A stretch of DNA of 64,000 bases from assembly GCA_018262715.1 (NCBI GenBank), contig JADFDS010000011.1:165760-229759 (forward strand). The letters run 5' to 3'. This DNA comes from Bacteroidota bacterium (lineage in GTDB: Bacteria; Bacteroidota; Bacteroidia; Bacteroidales; VadinHA17). Shown here in pieces: positions 46,125-54,664 of this stretch (the stretch's first letter is position 1; each line of letters opens with the position of its first letter). Made by a program: the position numbers and the translations under genes. Under the pieces are notes generated by a model that was given only the letters and a program-made list of their open reading frames with translations, did no database searches and was not told where the DNA came from.

Positions 46125-46461
46125 TCCATATTTTTAAAGGGCCCGGTCGACAGTTGCCGGACCTAAAAAGTTACAAGTTAGAGACGACAGAAGGTATATA
46201 CAAAGATAATTTGATTGGCGGATAATCACTGTTTTTAGATGAAGCAGCCCGCACTTGCATTTTTCCGGCCTCTCACGCCTGACGGTCATGCTGTACAACA
46301 TAAATTCCGATTTGACGAATAAGTGTAATCAGTTGATAAATAAACCGGTAAAAATGACAAATGTTCCGGAGAAAAAATAAATTTGACATTATCAACTGAC
46401 TGTCATAATTTTACGGGTCGCAATCATTTTGTGTAACCAAAAATAACGGGAGGGATCTATT
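46125..46461. other. 337-base divergent intergenic region
   Basis: It holds the start region of the adhesin gene and, on the other strand, the promoter of the 61-residue protein. A GC-rich imperfect palindrome (GGCCCGG...CCGGACC, about 46140-46163) lies just before the adhesin start. On the minus strand, TTTG then 20 bases then TAACTTGT is a weak promoter candidate for the adhesin. No gene seen. Confidence 0.55.
46383..46413 (+). promoter_or_regulatory. Promoter of the 61-residue membrane protein
   Basis: TTG (46383-46385), exactly 20 bases, then TAATTTTA (46406-46413): one mismatch from TAnnTTTG. It lies 48 bases before the ATG. Confidence 0.6.
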
Positions 46462-46647
46462 ATGACTGACAGAATGAAAGAGTGTTCGCCATCGTCCGGT
46501 GCGGTTTACGGACTGGGACTTATTGGTGCAGCCATCTATTTTATTTCGGGGGCAACGGGTTTCTGGATGGGGGTGCTGGGCTTCCTGAAGGCAATCGTCT
46601 GGCCGGTATTCCTGGTGCTTGAAGCATTTAAAAGCCTGGGGGTTTAA
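46462..46647 (+). CDS. Small membrane protein (61 residues), unknown
   Basis: The 61-residue protein (MTDRMKECSPSSGAVYGLG...) has one or two hydrophobic helices rich in Gly (LIGAAIYFISGATGFWMGVLG) and a final amphipathic stretch. A purine-rich GGGAGGGA site precedes the ATG and a good promoter lies upstream, which supports a real gene. I recall similar 'integral membrane' micro-proteins in many bacteria, with no function assigned. Confidence 0.75.
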   Translation: MTDRMKECSPSSGAVYGLGLIGAAIYFISGATGFWMGVLGFLKAIVWPVFLVLEAFKSLGV

Positions 46648-46713
46648 GCCATCATCAAACGAAGAGCTGACGTTGCTCCCGGTAATTCTTAAAGGGTAAA
46701 ATCCGGCTGATCC

Positions 46714-47364
46714 TTAGCGTGTTTCCTCTGTGGCAGGCTCCTGCTGGGCTTCGCCGCAGTAACGGCATATCTTTGCACCAAGCTGAATCTTCTCACCGCA
46801 GTTGGGGCACTCCTTGAGTTCCCCTATCCCTGACATCAGTTTCTCCTTCTCATCGGCAATGATGCCCTGGAACAGGTTGAGTTCGGTGTCTGTAATGAAT
46901 TTTACCGGTTGTGCCATGCTTCCGCCGGCATATTCAATAACCAGGAATCTTTTCCTGAGCTTTATGATGAGCCAGATGCCTGCGGCGACCGACACAGCCG
47001 CGATACCCAGCATTATATAGGTTGACTGACGCACATCGGAGAGAAGGCCGAGGGTGGCTGCCAGCACACCGAATGCTATCAGGGCCCCTCCGGGAACGGG
47101 TTTGGTTATCTCCTTACAGGCAGTGCCTGTGATATCATGGAGACTGACAATCTTTTTTCCCCTGCTTGCCCTGAGTCCGCCGCCGTAAATGCGGGAGCGT
47201 GACTCATACAACCGACCTACCTGGTAAACCCTCTTGTCTGAAATGATAATGGCGGAATCTGACAGATCGTCATCCACCAGAAGCGACGAGAAATAGTCCT
47301 GACCCAATATCGCCGTAAACTTTTCGTGCTGCGACGCAAAGAGGTTTTTGTAGTTGTATTTCAT
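46714..47364 (-). CDS. Membrane protein with PH-like domain and zinc ribbon
   Basis: The 216-residue protein starts with a cytosolic region resembling a bacterial PH-like domain (SAIIISDKRVYQVGRLYE, KKIVSLHDITG). It has two membrane helices (about residues 92-107 and 114-134) and ends with a zinc ribbon: CPNCGEKI and CRYCGEA, two CxxC pairs 12 residues apart. Proteins with this layout are annotated only as zinc-ribbon domain-containing. It is a single gene on the minus strand. Confidence 0.82.
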   Translation of the reverse strand: MKYNYKNLFASQHEKFTAILGQDYFSSLLVDDDLSDSAIIISDKRVYQVGRLYESRSRIYGGGLRASRGKKIVSLHDITGTACKEITKPVPGGALIAFGVLAATLGLLSDVRQSTYIMLGIAAVSVAAGIWLIIKLRKRFLVIEYAGGSMAQPVKFITDTELNLFQGIIADEKEKLMSGIGELKECPNCGEKIQLGAKICRYCGEAQQEPATEETR

Positions 47365-47561
47365 CGATATTGTCAGTTATTCAGCAGGTATCTCGTAGCC
47401 TGCAGTTTTCCCATCGCCTGCCCAAATTTCGCGAATAAAGCTCATAGTTTGAGCGCTACAGCCCTCAAATAGAGGATAATTTTGACCAACAATGGGACTA
47501 AGAGGATTAATGGACAGAGTTCTTAGGTTACACGCTTCAGGCCCTCTTATGCCTGTCACCC

Positions 47562-48281
47562 TTACTCAAAATGCAGCGACAACACCCAGATTCGTGACTT
47601 CAGTTTCTCAATTGTATTGCAGTATTCAGGGTACTCAGGATGAGGGTCATGAGCAAGTACATCTGCAATTCCGTTTGATATCTTCAGCTCCAGGGCGAGC
47701 CTCAGTTCACCCAGGTAAAAACCGACTCCCGCGCCTGCCTCATAGTACAGGTCGGGTCTGTTCAGCCTCAGGTAAACAGGACGCTCCAGGCGGTATTTTT
47801 CCTGGGCGTAGAAATCATACCTGTAATTGATGCCACCGATAACATAAGGTTTTATATTCTGCATCCTCCAGCCGTACCTCAGCTGCAGGGGTACCTCAAT
47901 GAAACTTGATTCAACCTTCTGCGGACTGAAGACCGTGTCATGCACCCGGTCAGATGAATATTTCACATTCCTCTGTCCGAAAGAAATGCCGGGCAGGAGC
48001 CTTATATCAAAAAACTGGTTCAGCCTGAAATTGAGCGCCAGGTGTATGTTCAGCCCGGGAGAGACTGATCCCCTGGCGGGATACACTGAATCGGTGAGGG
48101 TAAACTGCTCCGAGGGATTAATGCCGAAAGTCATCACATTAAATCCGATGGTGTATCCTGCATTGAAGAATTTTTCATCCTCCCATGGACCGTTAAGCGG
48201 GATCTGGTTCTGCCCTGACACGCCAAGCCCGAACAGTATCACAACCGCCGCAAGACTAACTCTTTTCAGACTGGTATTCAT
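47562..48281 (-). CDS. PorT-like outer-membrane beta-barrel protein
   Basis: The 239-residue protein has a signal peptide (LAAVVILFGLGVSGQ) and a small barrel in the style of the PorT family: FNAGYTIGFNVMTFGIN, LRLALELKISNGIADVL, FDIRLLPGISFGQRNVKY, and FIEVPLQLRYGWR. PorT-related proteins belong to the T9SS of Bacteroidota; this one may be a direct PorT or a paralogue. Start is the ATG at 48281, giving a clean signal peptide; the upstream extension has no similarity. The gene is divergent from the aspartase gene. Confidence 0.82.
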   Translation of the reverse strand: MNTSLKRVSLAAVVILFGLGVSGQNQIPLNGPWEDEKFFNAGYTIGFNVMTFGINPSEQFTLTDSVYPARGSVSPGLNIHLALNFRLNQFFDIRLLPGISFGQRNVKYSSDRVHDTVFSPQKVESSFIEVPLQLRYGWRMQNIKPYVIGGINYRYDFYAQEKYRLERPVYLRLNRPDLYYEAGAGVGFYLGELRLALELKISNGIADVLAHDPHPEYPEYCNTIEKLKSRIWVLSLHFE

Positions 48282-48418
48282 AACTGAATATTTCAACAGG
48301 TATGGGGTGCCAAGATAGTAAAACCGATCGACTTCGGCCATGCTGAGGTTTGGCATTAATAATAATCTTAAATTTATTAACCTTTGAGGCCTGACACTGA
48401 TTAACGGATAGCTGAACC

Positions 48419-50281
48419 ATGGATAAGAACGAAATTTCACAATTTCTGAAGGGTATTGAGCTCTTCAGGAACCTTACGGATGAGGAACTGAACGAGCTCG
48501 CCGGACATATCCGCGAGAAGAAATGCAACTCAGGATATATCCTCTTCAGGGAAAACAGTCCGCGTGAAGATATCTATGTAATATACGAAGGAGAGGTAGA
48601 GCTCTTCAAGAGGAATGCCTATGGTGCAGACACGAGGCTGGCGCTCTTCGGCAGGGGTGATTTCATAGGGGAGGGCATCTGGGAGGAGAATTCGCTTCAT
48701 TCCACCTCGGCGAAGGCTGTAAAGTCAACCACTATCCTGGATATTAGCAGCGGCTTCTTTCAGCAAAGTCCCGCAACCACCCTTAAGATTCTTCAGAATA
48801 TCACAAGAGTAATTTCCAGGCGTATGCGGAATGCAAATACCCGTATTCTTGGATACAATGCACAGTATGATTCAGGAAGCACGCGATCTGAAAGTGACCT
48901 CCTGGGTGAGCGTGAGGTGCCCGTTGAGTCTTATTACGGCGTGCAGACGCTCAGGGCTATGGAAAACTTCAATATCTCAGGGGTGACGCTGAACTTCTTC
49001 CCGTCGCTCATTGAGGCACTCTCAATGGTCAAGGAATCAGCGGCTGAGGCCAACTATGAGTTGGGTCTGCTTGACCGGAGCGTCAGGGATGCAATTGTTC
49101 TGACATGCCGCGAAATCCAGAACGGCAAGTATCATAACCAGTTTGTGGTTGATATGATCCAGGGCGGGGCAGGTACGTCAACAAATATGAATGCCAACGA
49201 GGTGATCGCAAACAGGGCGCTTGAGATGCTGGGACATGAGAAGGGCGACTATGCCCGGTGCCACCCGAACAATCATGTGAATCTTTCACAGTCTACAAAT
49301 GATGCCTATCCCACTTCGGTGAAGATTGCGCTCTATAACTCAAACCGGAAGCTCGTGGCGGTGCTGAAAACGCTCGTTGAGTCATTTCGGAGGAAAGGAG
49401 AGGAGTTTTCACATGTTCTCAAGATGGGGCGCACCCAGTTGCAGGACGCCGTTCCCATGACCCTCGGTCAGGAGTTCGAGGCATATGCCGTCACCCTGGC
49501 GGAGGAGATTGAGAGACTGAACCTGAATGCCCGTCTTTTTCTTGAGATTAACATGGGTGCCACGGCGATAGGCACGGGCATCAATTCGGAGCCGGGCTAT
49601 TCAGACAAGGTGACCAGGCATCTCAGGCGGATCACAGGTCTTGATCTGGTGCTGGCATCCAATCTTGTGGAGGCAACACAGGATACAGGAGCATTCGTCA
49701 TGTATTCATCGGCCGTGAAGCGCCTGGCCGTCAAGCTGTCGAAGATCTGCAATGACCTCCGTTTGCTCTCCTCGGGACCCAGGGCCGGCATCAATGAGAT
49801 TAACCTTCCCCCGATGCAGCCCGGGTCATCAATCATGCCGGGGAAGGTCAACCCGGTAATACCCGAAGTGGTTAACCAGATTGCATTCAAGGTGATCGGG
49901 AATGACCTGACTGTCACCATGGCTTCCGAAGCCGGACAGCTTGAACTCAATGTCTTTGAACCTGTGATCGTACATAGTGTCTTTGAATCGGTTGAGATGC
50001 TGATCAACGGCATGAATACGCTGAGATTCAGATGCATTGATGGTATCACAGCCAATGAGGAACGCTGCCGGTCAATGGTTGAGAACAGCATCGGGCTGGT
50101 GACGGCACTGGTACCCTGGATAGGATACAAGTCGGCCAATGAACTGGCAATGGAAGCCCTTGCATCGGGCGAAAGCGTATACTCTCTGGTGCTCAGCAAG
50201 AACCTGCTGTCAAAGGAGAAGCTTGATCAGATTCTAGCCCCTGAAAACATGTTAAGGCCGGGAAAGATGAAGGATGAGTGA
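48419..50281 (+). CDS. Aspartate ammonia-lyase with N-terminal cyclic-nucleotide-binding-like domain
   Basis: The 620-residue protein is a fusion. Residues 10-140 are a CAP-family cyclic-nucleotide-binding fold (FRNLTDEELNELAGHI, YVIYEGEVELF, LFGRGDFIGEG); the usual Arg of the phosphate-binding cassette is missing (SLHSTSA at 92-98). Residues 160-615 are a complete aspartase/fumarase-superfamily enzyme: MENFNISG, GGAGTSTNMNANEVI, HPNNHVNLSQSTNDAYPT, TQLQDAVPMTLGQE, and GSSIMPGKVNP (469-479) with the catalytic serine loop. The aspartase domain has its normal length. It deaminates aspartate to fumarate; the added domain probably regulates it allosterically. Confidence 0.93.
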   Translation: MDKNEISQFLKGIELFRNLTDEELNELAGHIREKKCNSGYILFRENSPREDIYVIYEGEVELFKRNAYGADTRLALFGRGDFIGEGIWEENSLHSTSAKAVKSTTILDISSGFFQQSPATTLKILQNITRVISRRMRNANTRILGYNAQYDSGSTRSESDLLGEREVPVESYYGVQTLRAMENFNISGVTLNFFPSLIEALSMVKESAAEANYELGLLDRSVRDAIVLTCREIQNGKYHNQFVVDMIQGGAGTSTNMNANEVIANRALEMLGHEKGDYARCHPNNHVNLSQSTNDAYPTSVKIALYNSNRKLVAVLKTLVESFRRKGEEFSHVLKMGRTQLQDAVPMTLGQEFEAYAVTLAEEIERLNLNARLFLEINMGATAIGTGINSEPGYSDKVTRHLRRITGLDLVLASNLVEATQDTGAFVMYSSAVKRLAVKLSKICNDLRLLSSGPRAGINEINLPPMQPGSSIMPGKVNPVIPEVVNQIAFKVIGNDLTVTMASEAGQLELNVFEPVIVHSVFESVEMLINGMNTLRFRCIDGITANEERCRSMVENSIGLVTALVPWIGYKSANELAMEALASGESVYSLVLSKNLLSKEKLDQILAPENMLRPGKMKDE

Positions 50282-50299
50282 CCGGGCACAGCCGGAACA

Positions 50300-50491
50300 T
50301 CAGAACGGAGTGCAAACGTAACCGTATGACTCAAGCTTGGTCTTTGTTCCGGCGTTGCACACCTGTTGCCACTCATTCGGGTTATGCGGATTTTCGCAAT
50401 ACCAGCAGATATCCACAGTATCGCATGAAGCGAAGCTCAGCATGTATGCAACCAGTATGACTCCCGCTATGCGGAAGACTGTTTTCTTCAT
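50300..50491 (-). CDS. Cysteine-rich micro-lipoprotein (63 residues)
   Basis: The 63-residue protein has a lipoprotein signal (VAYMLSFASC) and only about 40 mature residues, with four Cys beyond the lipidated one (CWYC, VC, VC) and no similarity I recognise. The ATG at 50491 gives a proper signal peptide. A perfect promoter (50558-50528) stands 37 bases upstream, so I consider it a real gene. It ends convergent to the aspartase gene. Confidence 0.8.
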   Translation of the reverse strand: MKKTVFRIAGVILVAYMLSFASCDTVDICWYCENPHNPNEWQQVCNAGTKTKLESYGYVCTPF

Positions 50492-50527
50492 GGATGATCC
50501 TATGCCGGTTTTAAAATCCATAGTGTG

Positions 50528-50558
50528 CAAATTTAATCAAGTACAGGGCAGATTTCAA
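50528..50558 (-). promoter_or_regulatory. Promoter of the micro-lipoprotein gene
   Basis: On the minus strand TTG (50558-50556), exactly 20 bases, then TAAATTTG (50535-50528): a perfect match to TTG-N20-TAnnTTTG. Confidence 0.82.
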
Positions 50559-50616
50559 AATCATTTTTTCCGATTCCGGTGGGAAAGATACGGCTGATCC
50601 CGGTCAGGGGAGAACG

Positions 50617-53600
50617 CTACCTCTCAGGAATGTATACAAGTCTTGTCATGTATGAAACCCCGGCGTGCCATGCTGTGACGGTGTATACTCCCGGCGCGAG
50701 TCCATGCTCTGACAGGTCAACCAGTGTTGCGCCTTCAACATCCAGTACAAGAGCCGTTGCTCCGGTAACTGATATGAACCGTAGTTTCATCGGACCGCTG
50801 ATCTCCTCGTCCGCATCTATCACCACCACGCCGCTGGTCGGGTTGGGCCATAGCCGGAGCTCACCCCTCTCGCCGTTTATAAGTCTTTCAATTGCGGTGG
50901 AGACGGGGTCATCGGCAAAAGGTGACCCTCCCTTATTCATCGAGTGCTTCCAGTATGTGGCGGCATCCGGATTACCTGACGGGTCTGCAGCCTTTGAGAC
51001 CAGTGAATACCCGTCGCCGTCTGCCTCAACAGGCCAGGGGGAGTCATCCGAGAAGGTGAACGCAAAAATCATGTTGCCGCTTTTATCGGTTATCAGCAGG
51101 TATTCCCCGGCGTTGGAAAGATTTCCGCTGAAGTTGCCGCTGGGGCTCATCCCGTAATATGAATAAAACTCCTCGGGCTTGGAGGCAACCACCCAGAATC
51201 CTTTCGGGGGCAGCATGGTCCCGTCAGGAATCCTGTAATATACTGCAGTGTCAAGTGTAATGCCGGAGATGTTCATCGCACCATTGCCTGCATTCTTCAA
51301 CTCAATGAATTCAAGGTCCTTGCCGTCAACGGTATCTGCACTCCTTACCAGATCAGCGGGGTGGTAATGCAACTCGGTCACCCTGAGATTACTGTAATCC
51401 TCCATGACGGCACTGAATCTCACCTCCTTAAGGGCACTCCAGGTCTGTCCGTCAAGTATGCGCGACCTGAAAATCATTGAACCTGAAACTCCAACTGTTG
51501 AGCCGTTCTGCGCCTGCACTGCATTTGATGAAACCGTTCCGCCCAACTGGCGGGGATCACTGCCGTCAGTGGTGAAGTAAATCTGTCCCCTGCTGTTGGG
51601 ATTCTCAAGCCTGATTGTCAAAGGAGTGTAGACAACCTTCTCCTCCAGGATTGTAATTCCTGACTCCTTTACAACCGTAGGTTCCAGTGACGGGTAAAGG
51701 CTGGCTGATCTGAGCTGGCTCATAACAATGTCTGATCTGGCAGGGAAGAAATTGTTCACAAGGTCATTTACCTCCGGGAGCCAGTCGTCAATCTTATCCC
51801 TGGGCTGTGAGGTTTTTGCATCGCCCCACCGGGCGGATTCAGCTATGATGGCCATCTCCACCTCCGCTTTCCTGGCATTGAACCGGTTGACGCATTTTGC
51901 CGGCGAGAGGGCTCCTCCCGCAGCAAAACGCTTATAGGCCCGGTCTGCAAAGCGAAGCCTGTATTCTGCATTGGATATCAGTCTGTGGTGCAGCCACTGT
52001 GGCTGGAAGTTGCTGATTCCCGAAACAGTCATTGCCGGATTGCTTATCGACACCCTGTTTTCATTGATGCCGTTGCTCAGCGAATAGGGACGGACGAACA
52101 TGGAATGTTCGGAATCATGTGCAAGGAATACAAATCCTTCACCCCTGTTTTTCCTGTTCAGTATGGCAAAGTAGTTGTTGGCCATTGCATTGCCGTAAAA
52201 AGCTGACACCGGGGCGTCAAAATTGCCGGTATAGAAGATAACCAGCATGTAGTCAATCAGGTTGTCAATATCAACCCATACCCTGGTGTTTTTAACCGGG
52301 TTGCCGTTCTGGTCCTTCCCTTCCAGGGCGAAATAGTCAGTGTTGGATGCAAAGCCACGGTTGCACCGGTTGTAGAGCTCCTGCCATGATGCCATTGTAC
52401 CGTCGGTTGCCTCATTGAAGTAAGGCCATGACTCGACAGATACCTTGATGACGTCATAGTCGTCATCTCCGTCACCGAAATAGGTTTCGGCATAGTCGGC
52501 GTCAGGCCGCTCTTCGGTCTGGAAGAGGCCCCAGTACATGCCGTTGAGGTAGAGGTGATAATATTTTCCCCTTGTGTAAGGCTGCCCCATGTCGCGCTGC
52601 GTATCCCGCGAAAAGATGTCTCTCAGGAACGTATTATGAGTATCGCCATCCTTGCTCCATGAATAGTTCTGTTCTGTTCTCAGGTCAACCTTATCGAACT
52701 CAGCGGCTCCTTCGTTGCCGAAGAGGGGATAGAGGAGCTTGCCGGGGCCGTACTCCTTCCTGAAGAAGAGCCGGAAGGCGTGTTTGGGATTGTCTGAAGT
52801 TCTGCTTGCACCTCCGCGTATGCGAACCCCCGCGTTTACCCGGAAGCCTATGGTATTGTCAGGATTAATGAGCTCCAGCGAACACTGTCTCTCCCATTCC
52901 TCGCCATGCTGGTAAGCGTTGACATATATGCCCCCGGAAGCGCCGAACATATCTGCAAGATCAGTCACGAGTGATATTGAAGGTATATCCATCAGGCTTG
53001 CCTTCATCTGTTGACTGTACCTGGAATCATTCACCACGTCGGGATCCATCCCGAGGTCAATTACCTGCCCATTGACCGGGGATGAGGGCCAGCCTCCTCC
53101 CGGGTGACCCTGGGTCAGTACCTTGTCAGGAAAAATGAATGACTTTGTAACGGGCCTTGAAGGCGAATAGCCCTCAGTGACCAGTGAGGCACGCACGATG
53201 AATACCGGCGTGGCAGGACGGCCTGCCGATATGACCGGATCAATTCTCAGCGTGACCGCCGTGTTGCTTCTGATTGCAGTTGATGAGGTCTGCGGATTGC
53301 TGCCATCAATGGTATAGATGACATCATACCCGGACTGGCCTGATGAGATGGCCAGATCGAACGGAGCTTCACAGAATCCGGCCTCATGGTCAAAATTCAG
53401 CGGCAGTGTCTCCGGAACCTCAGGCAGGGAGAGTGACGCTTCTACAGCCACGTCAAAATAAAAGTCGGAACTGCTTGGTGACACGTTGAAGGCCTGAATA
53501 CACAGCAGGTTTGTCCCTTCAACCAATGGCACATCGGTTGAGTCAAGGTAAAAGGTCTCAAATGTACCCGACTCGTGGTTTGCCACCGCCAGGGCATTGT

Positions 53601-53988
53601 AAGACAGGGTGGCCGGGGCGTTGCGGGCCATGACCCTGGCACCGTTGACCCATATTACAAAACCGTCGTCATAATTGACCCTGAACCTTATGGTTTTAAT
53701 CCTGTCAATGGAAAAGGCATTGAATGAACTTCGCAGGTAAAGGGTGGAGTACCTGTTCATCATGTCAGTGAGTACCACTCCGCCAATTCCGTCTCCGAAG
53801 CGGAAAGGGGCGTTCCCCTCGCTCCATTCAGAGTCAAAGAATTGGGAAGTCATCCAGTCTGCCGAAAGGCTCGCTGCGCCGGAACCTTTAAGGTACCTGT
53901 ACCCGGAACCGGAACTGAATTCAATCTGTCCCGCGGCAGCGGAACAGATTAGGATTGCAAGACTTATTGCGATTAACCTCAGACGCAT
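50617..53988 (-). CDS. CotH kinase family protein with lamin-tail domain and T9SS sorting tail
   Basis: The 1123-residue secreted protein has a signal peptide ending AAAGQ and an N-terminal beta-sandwich. A chitobiase-type region follows (VIYTIDGSNPQTSS, again IYFTTDGSDPRQLG). The CotH kinase-like core has VRIRGGASRTSDNPKHAFRL, LYLNGMYWGLFQTEERPD, YDVIKV and HDSEHSMF. Near the end is a lamin-tail domain (FIELKNAGNGAMNISGITL) and a final sorting domain (LWPNPTSGVVVID, LAPGVYTV) typical of type IX secretion. CotH-type kinases phosphorylate surface proteins in spore-formers; whether this domain is active here is unknown. Confidence 0.92.
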   Translation of the reverse strand: MRLRLIAISLAILICSAAAGQIEFSSGSGYRYLKGSGAASLSADWMTSQFFDSEWSEGNAPFRFGDGIGGVVLTDMMNRYSTLYLRSSFNAFSIDRIKTIRFRVNYDDGFVIWVNGARVMARNAPATLSYNALAVANHESGTFETFYLDSTDVPLVEGTNLLCIQAFNVSPSSSDFYFDVAVEASLSLPEVPETLPLNFDHEAGFCEAPFDLAISSGQSGYDVIYTIDGSNPQTSSTAIRSNTAVTLRIDPVISAGRPATPVFIVRASLVTEGYSPSRPVTKSFIFPDKVLTQGHPGGGWPSSPVNGQVIDLGMDPDVVNDSRYSQQMKASLMDIPSISLVTDLADMFGASGGIYVNAYQHGEEWERQCSLELINPDNTIGFRVNAGVRIRGGASRTSDNPKHAFRLFFRKEYGPGKLLYPLFGNEGAAEFDKVDLRTEQNYSWSKDGDTHNTFLRDIFSRDTQRDMGQPYTRGKYYHLYLNGMYWGLFQTEERPDADYAETYFGDGDDDYDVIKVSVESWPYFNEATDGTMASWQELYNRCNRGFASNTDYFALEGKDQNGNPVKNTRVWVDIDNLIDYMLVIFYTGNFDAPVSAFYGNAMANNYFAILNRKNRGEGFVFLAHDSEHSMFVRPYSLSNGINENRVSISNPAMTVSGISNFQPQWLHHRLISNAEYRLRFADRAYKRFAAGGALSPAKCVNRFNARKAEVEMAIIAESARWGDAKTSQPRDKIDDWLPEVNDLVNNFFPARSDIVMSQLRSASLYPSLEPTVVKESGITILEEKVVYTPLTIRLENPNSRGQIYFTTDGSDPRQLGGTVSSNAVQAQNGSTVGVSGSMIFRSRILDGQTWSALKEVRFSAVMEDYSNLRVTELHYHPADLVRSADTVDGKDLEFIELKNAGNGAMNISGITLDTAVYYRIPDGTMLPPKGFWVVASKPEEFYSYYGMSPSGNFSGNLSNAGEYLLITDKSGNMIFAFTFSDDSPWPVEADGDGYSLVSKAADPSGNPDAATYWKHSMNKGGSPFADDPVSTAIERLINGERGELRLWPNPTSGVVVIDADEEISGPMKLRFISVTGATALVLDVEGATLVDLSEHGLAPGVYTVTAWHAGVSYMTRLVYIPER

Positions 53989-54051
53989 CTCTTCACAACA
54001 ATCCCGGGCGTCAGGCTATTCTGCATCAGCAGCCCGATCCCCGGGGAAAAT

Positions 54052-54059
54052 CAAAAGTA
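54052..54059 (-). promoter_or_regulatory. Candidate -7 box for the CotH gene
   Basis: TACTTTTG on the minus strand (54059-54052) is a perfect -7 box 63 bases before the ATG at 53988, but no TTG stands 19-21 bases upstream of it. Confidence 0.35.
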
Positions 54060-54230
54060 GCTCTTTTTCCTTTATACGCCCCGCGGCGGAGGATGTTGCC
54101 GTATGTTGTGCAGTATGTGAAAGCGGAATAACAAATGATCAGCGGAGGGCTGCACAGAACAGCGCCCGCTCAGGTGCCGCATATTCTTAATGATCCGACT
54201 GTCACCCCGGCAGATGCCGGCAGGACACAA

Positions 54231-54452
54231 TCAGAACTGAACATACTCCACCCTTGTGATCCTCCTGGCTGCCTTGAGGGTATCCTGCAAAAGGTCACTC
54301 AGGTGGTGAAGCTCAAATTCCTTCCCCCCTTTTTCCTTTGCATAAAACTTGCTGAGTTTTCCCGGTGATGACCTTATCACAACGTTCCTTGTGAGGTTCA
54401 TGAGGTAGGTTCTCCCATGCGGCAGGCTCATTATGTGAAAATTGTAGTCCAT
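54231..54452 (-). CDS. Small hypothetical protein (73 residues)
   Basis: A 73-residue basic open frame (MDYNFHIMSLPHG...) with balanced protein-like composition and a helical C-terminal half (HHLSDLLQDTLKAARRI). No signal peptide or recognised family, and no good promoter. Kept because the surrounding gap has no other explanation; could be a chance frame. Confidence 0.4.
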   Translation of the reverse strand: MDYNFHIMSLPHGRTYLMNLTRNVVIRSSPGKLSKFYAKEKGGKEFELHHLSDLLQDTLKAARRITRVEYVQF

Positions 54453-54664
54453 ATTGAATGAAGTACCTGTTGTTAGTCAAATCACGTCAACGTTCTGCGG
54501 ATGCCGGCTACCGGAATCAGTTACATTTCCTTCATCCGTAAATATTTAACGTTCGTTATATAAAAAGATTGTTTAAACCCCCTGATTCCGGATACGAATT
54601 GAGAAAGCCGGGAGTTATATATGATATAATGAAAGTCGCCTTATCATAAACTGACTGAAATAAG

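Noticed and set aside
47377-47559. 60-residue minus-strand frame with a GTG start downstream of the PorT-like gene
   Set aside because: No motif, no binding site, and odd composition; treated as intergenic.
53744-54190. 148-residue plus-strand open frame over the CotH gene start
   Set aside because: Mostly antisense to the signal peptide and beta-sandwich coding region of a firmly supported gene.
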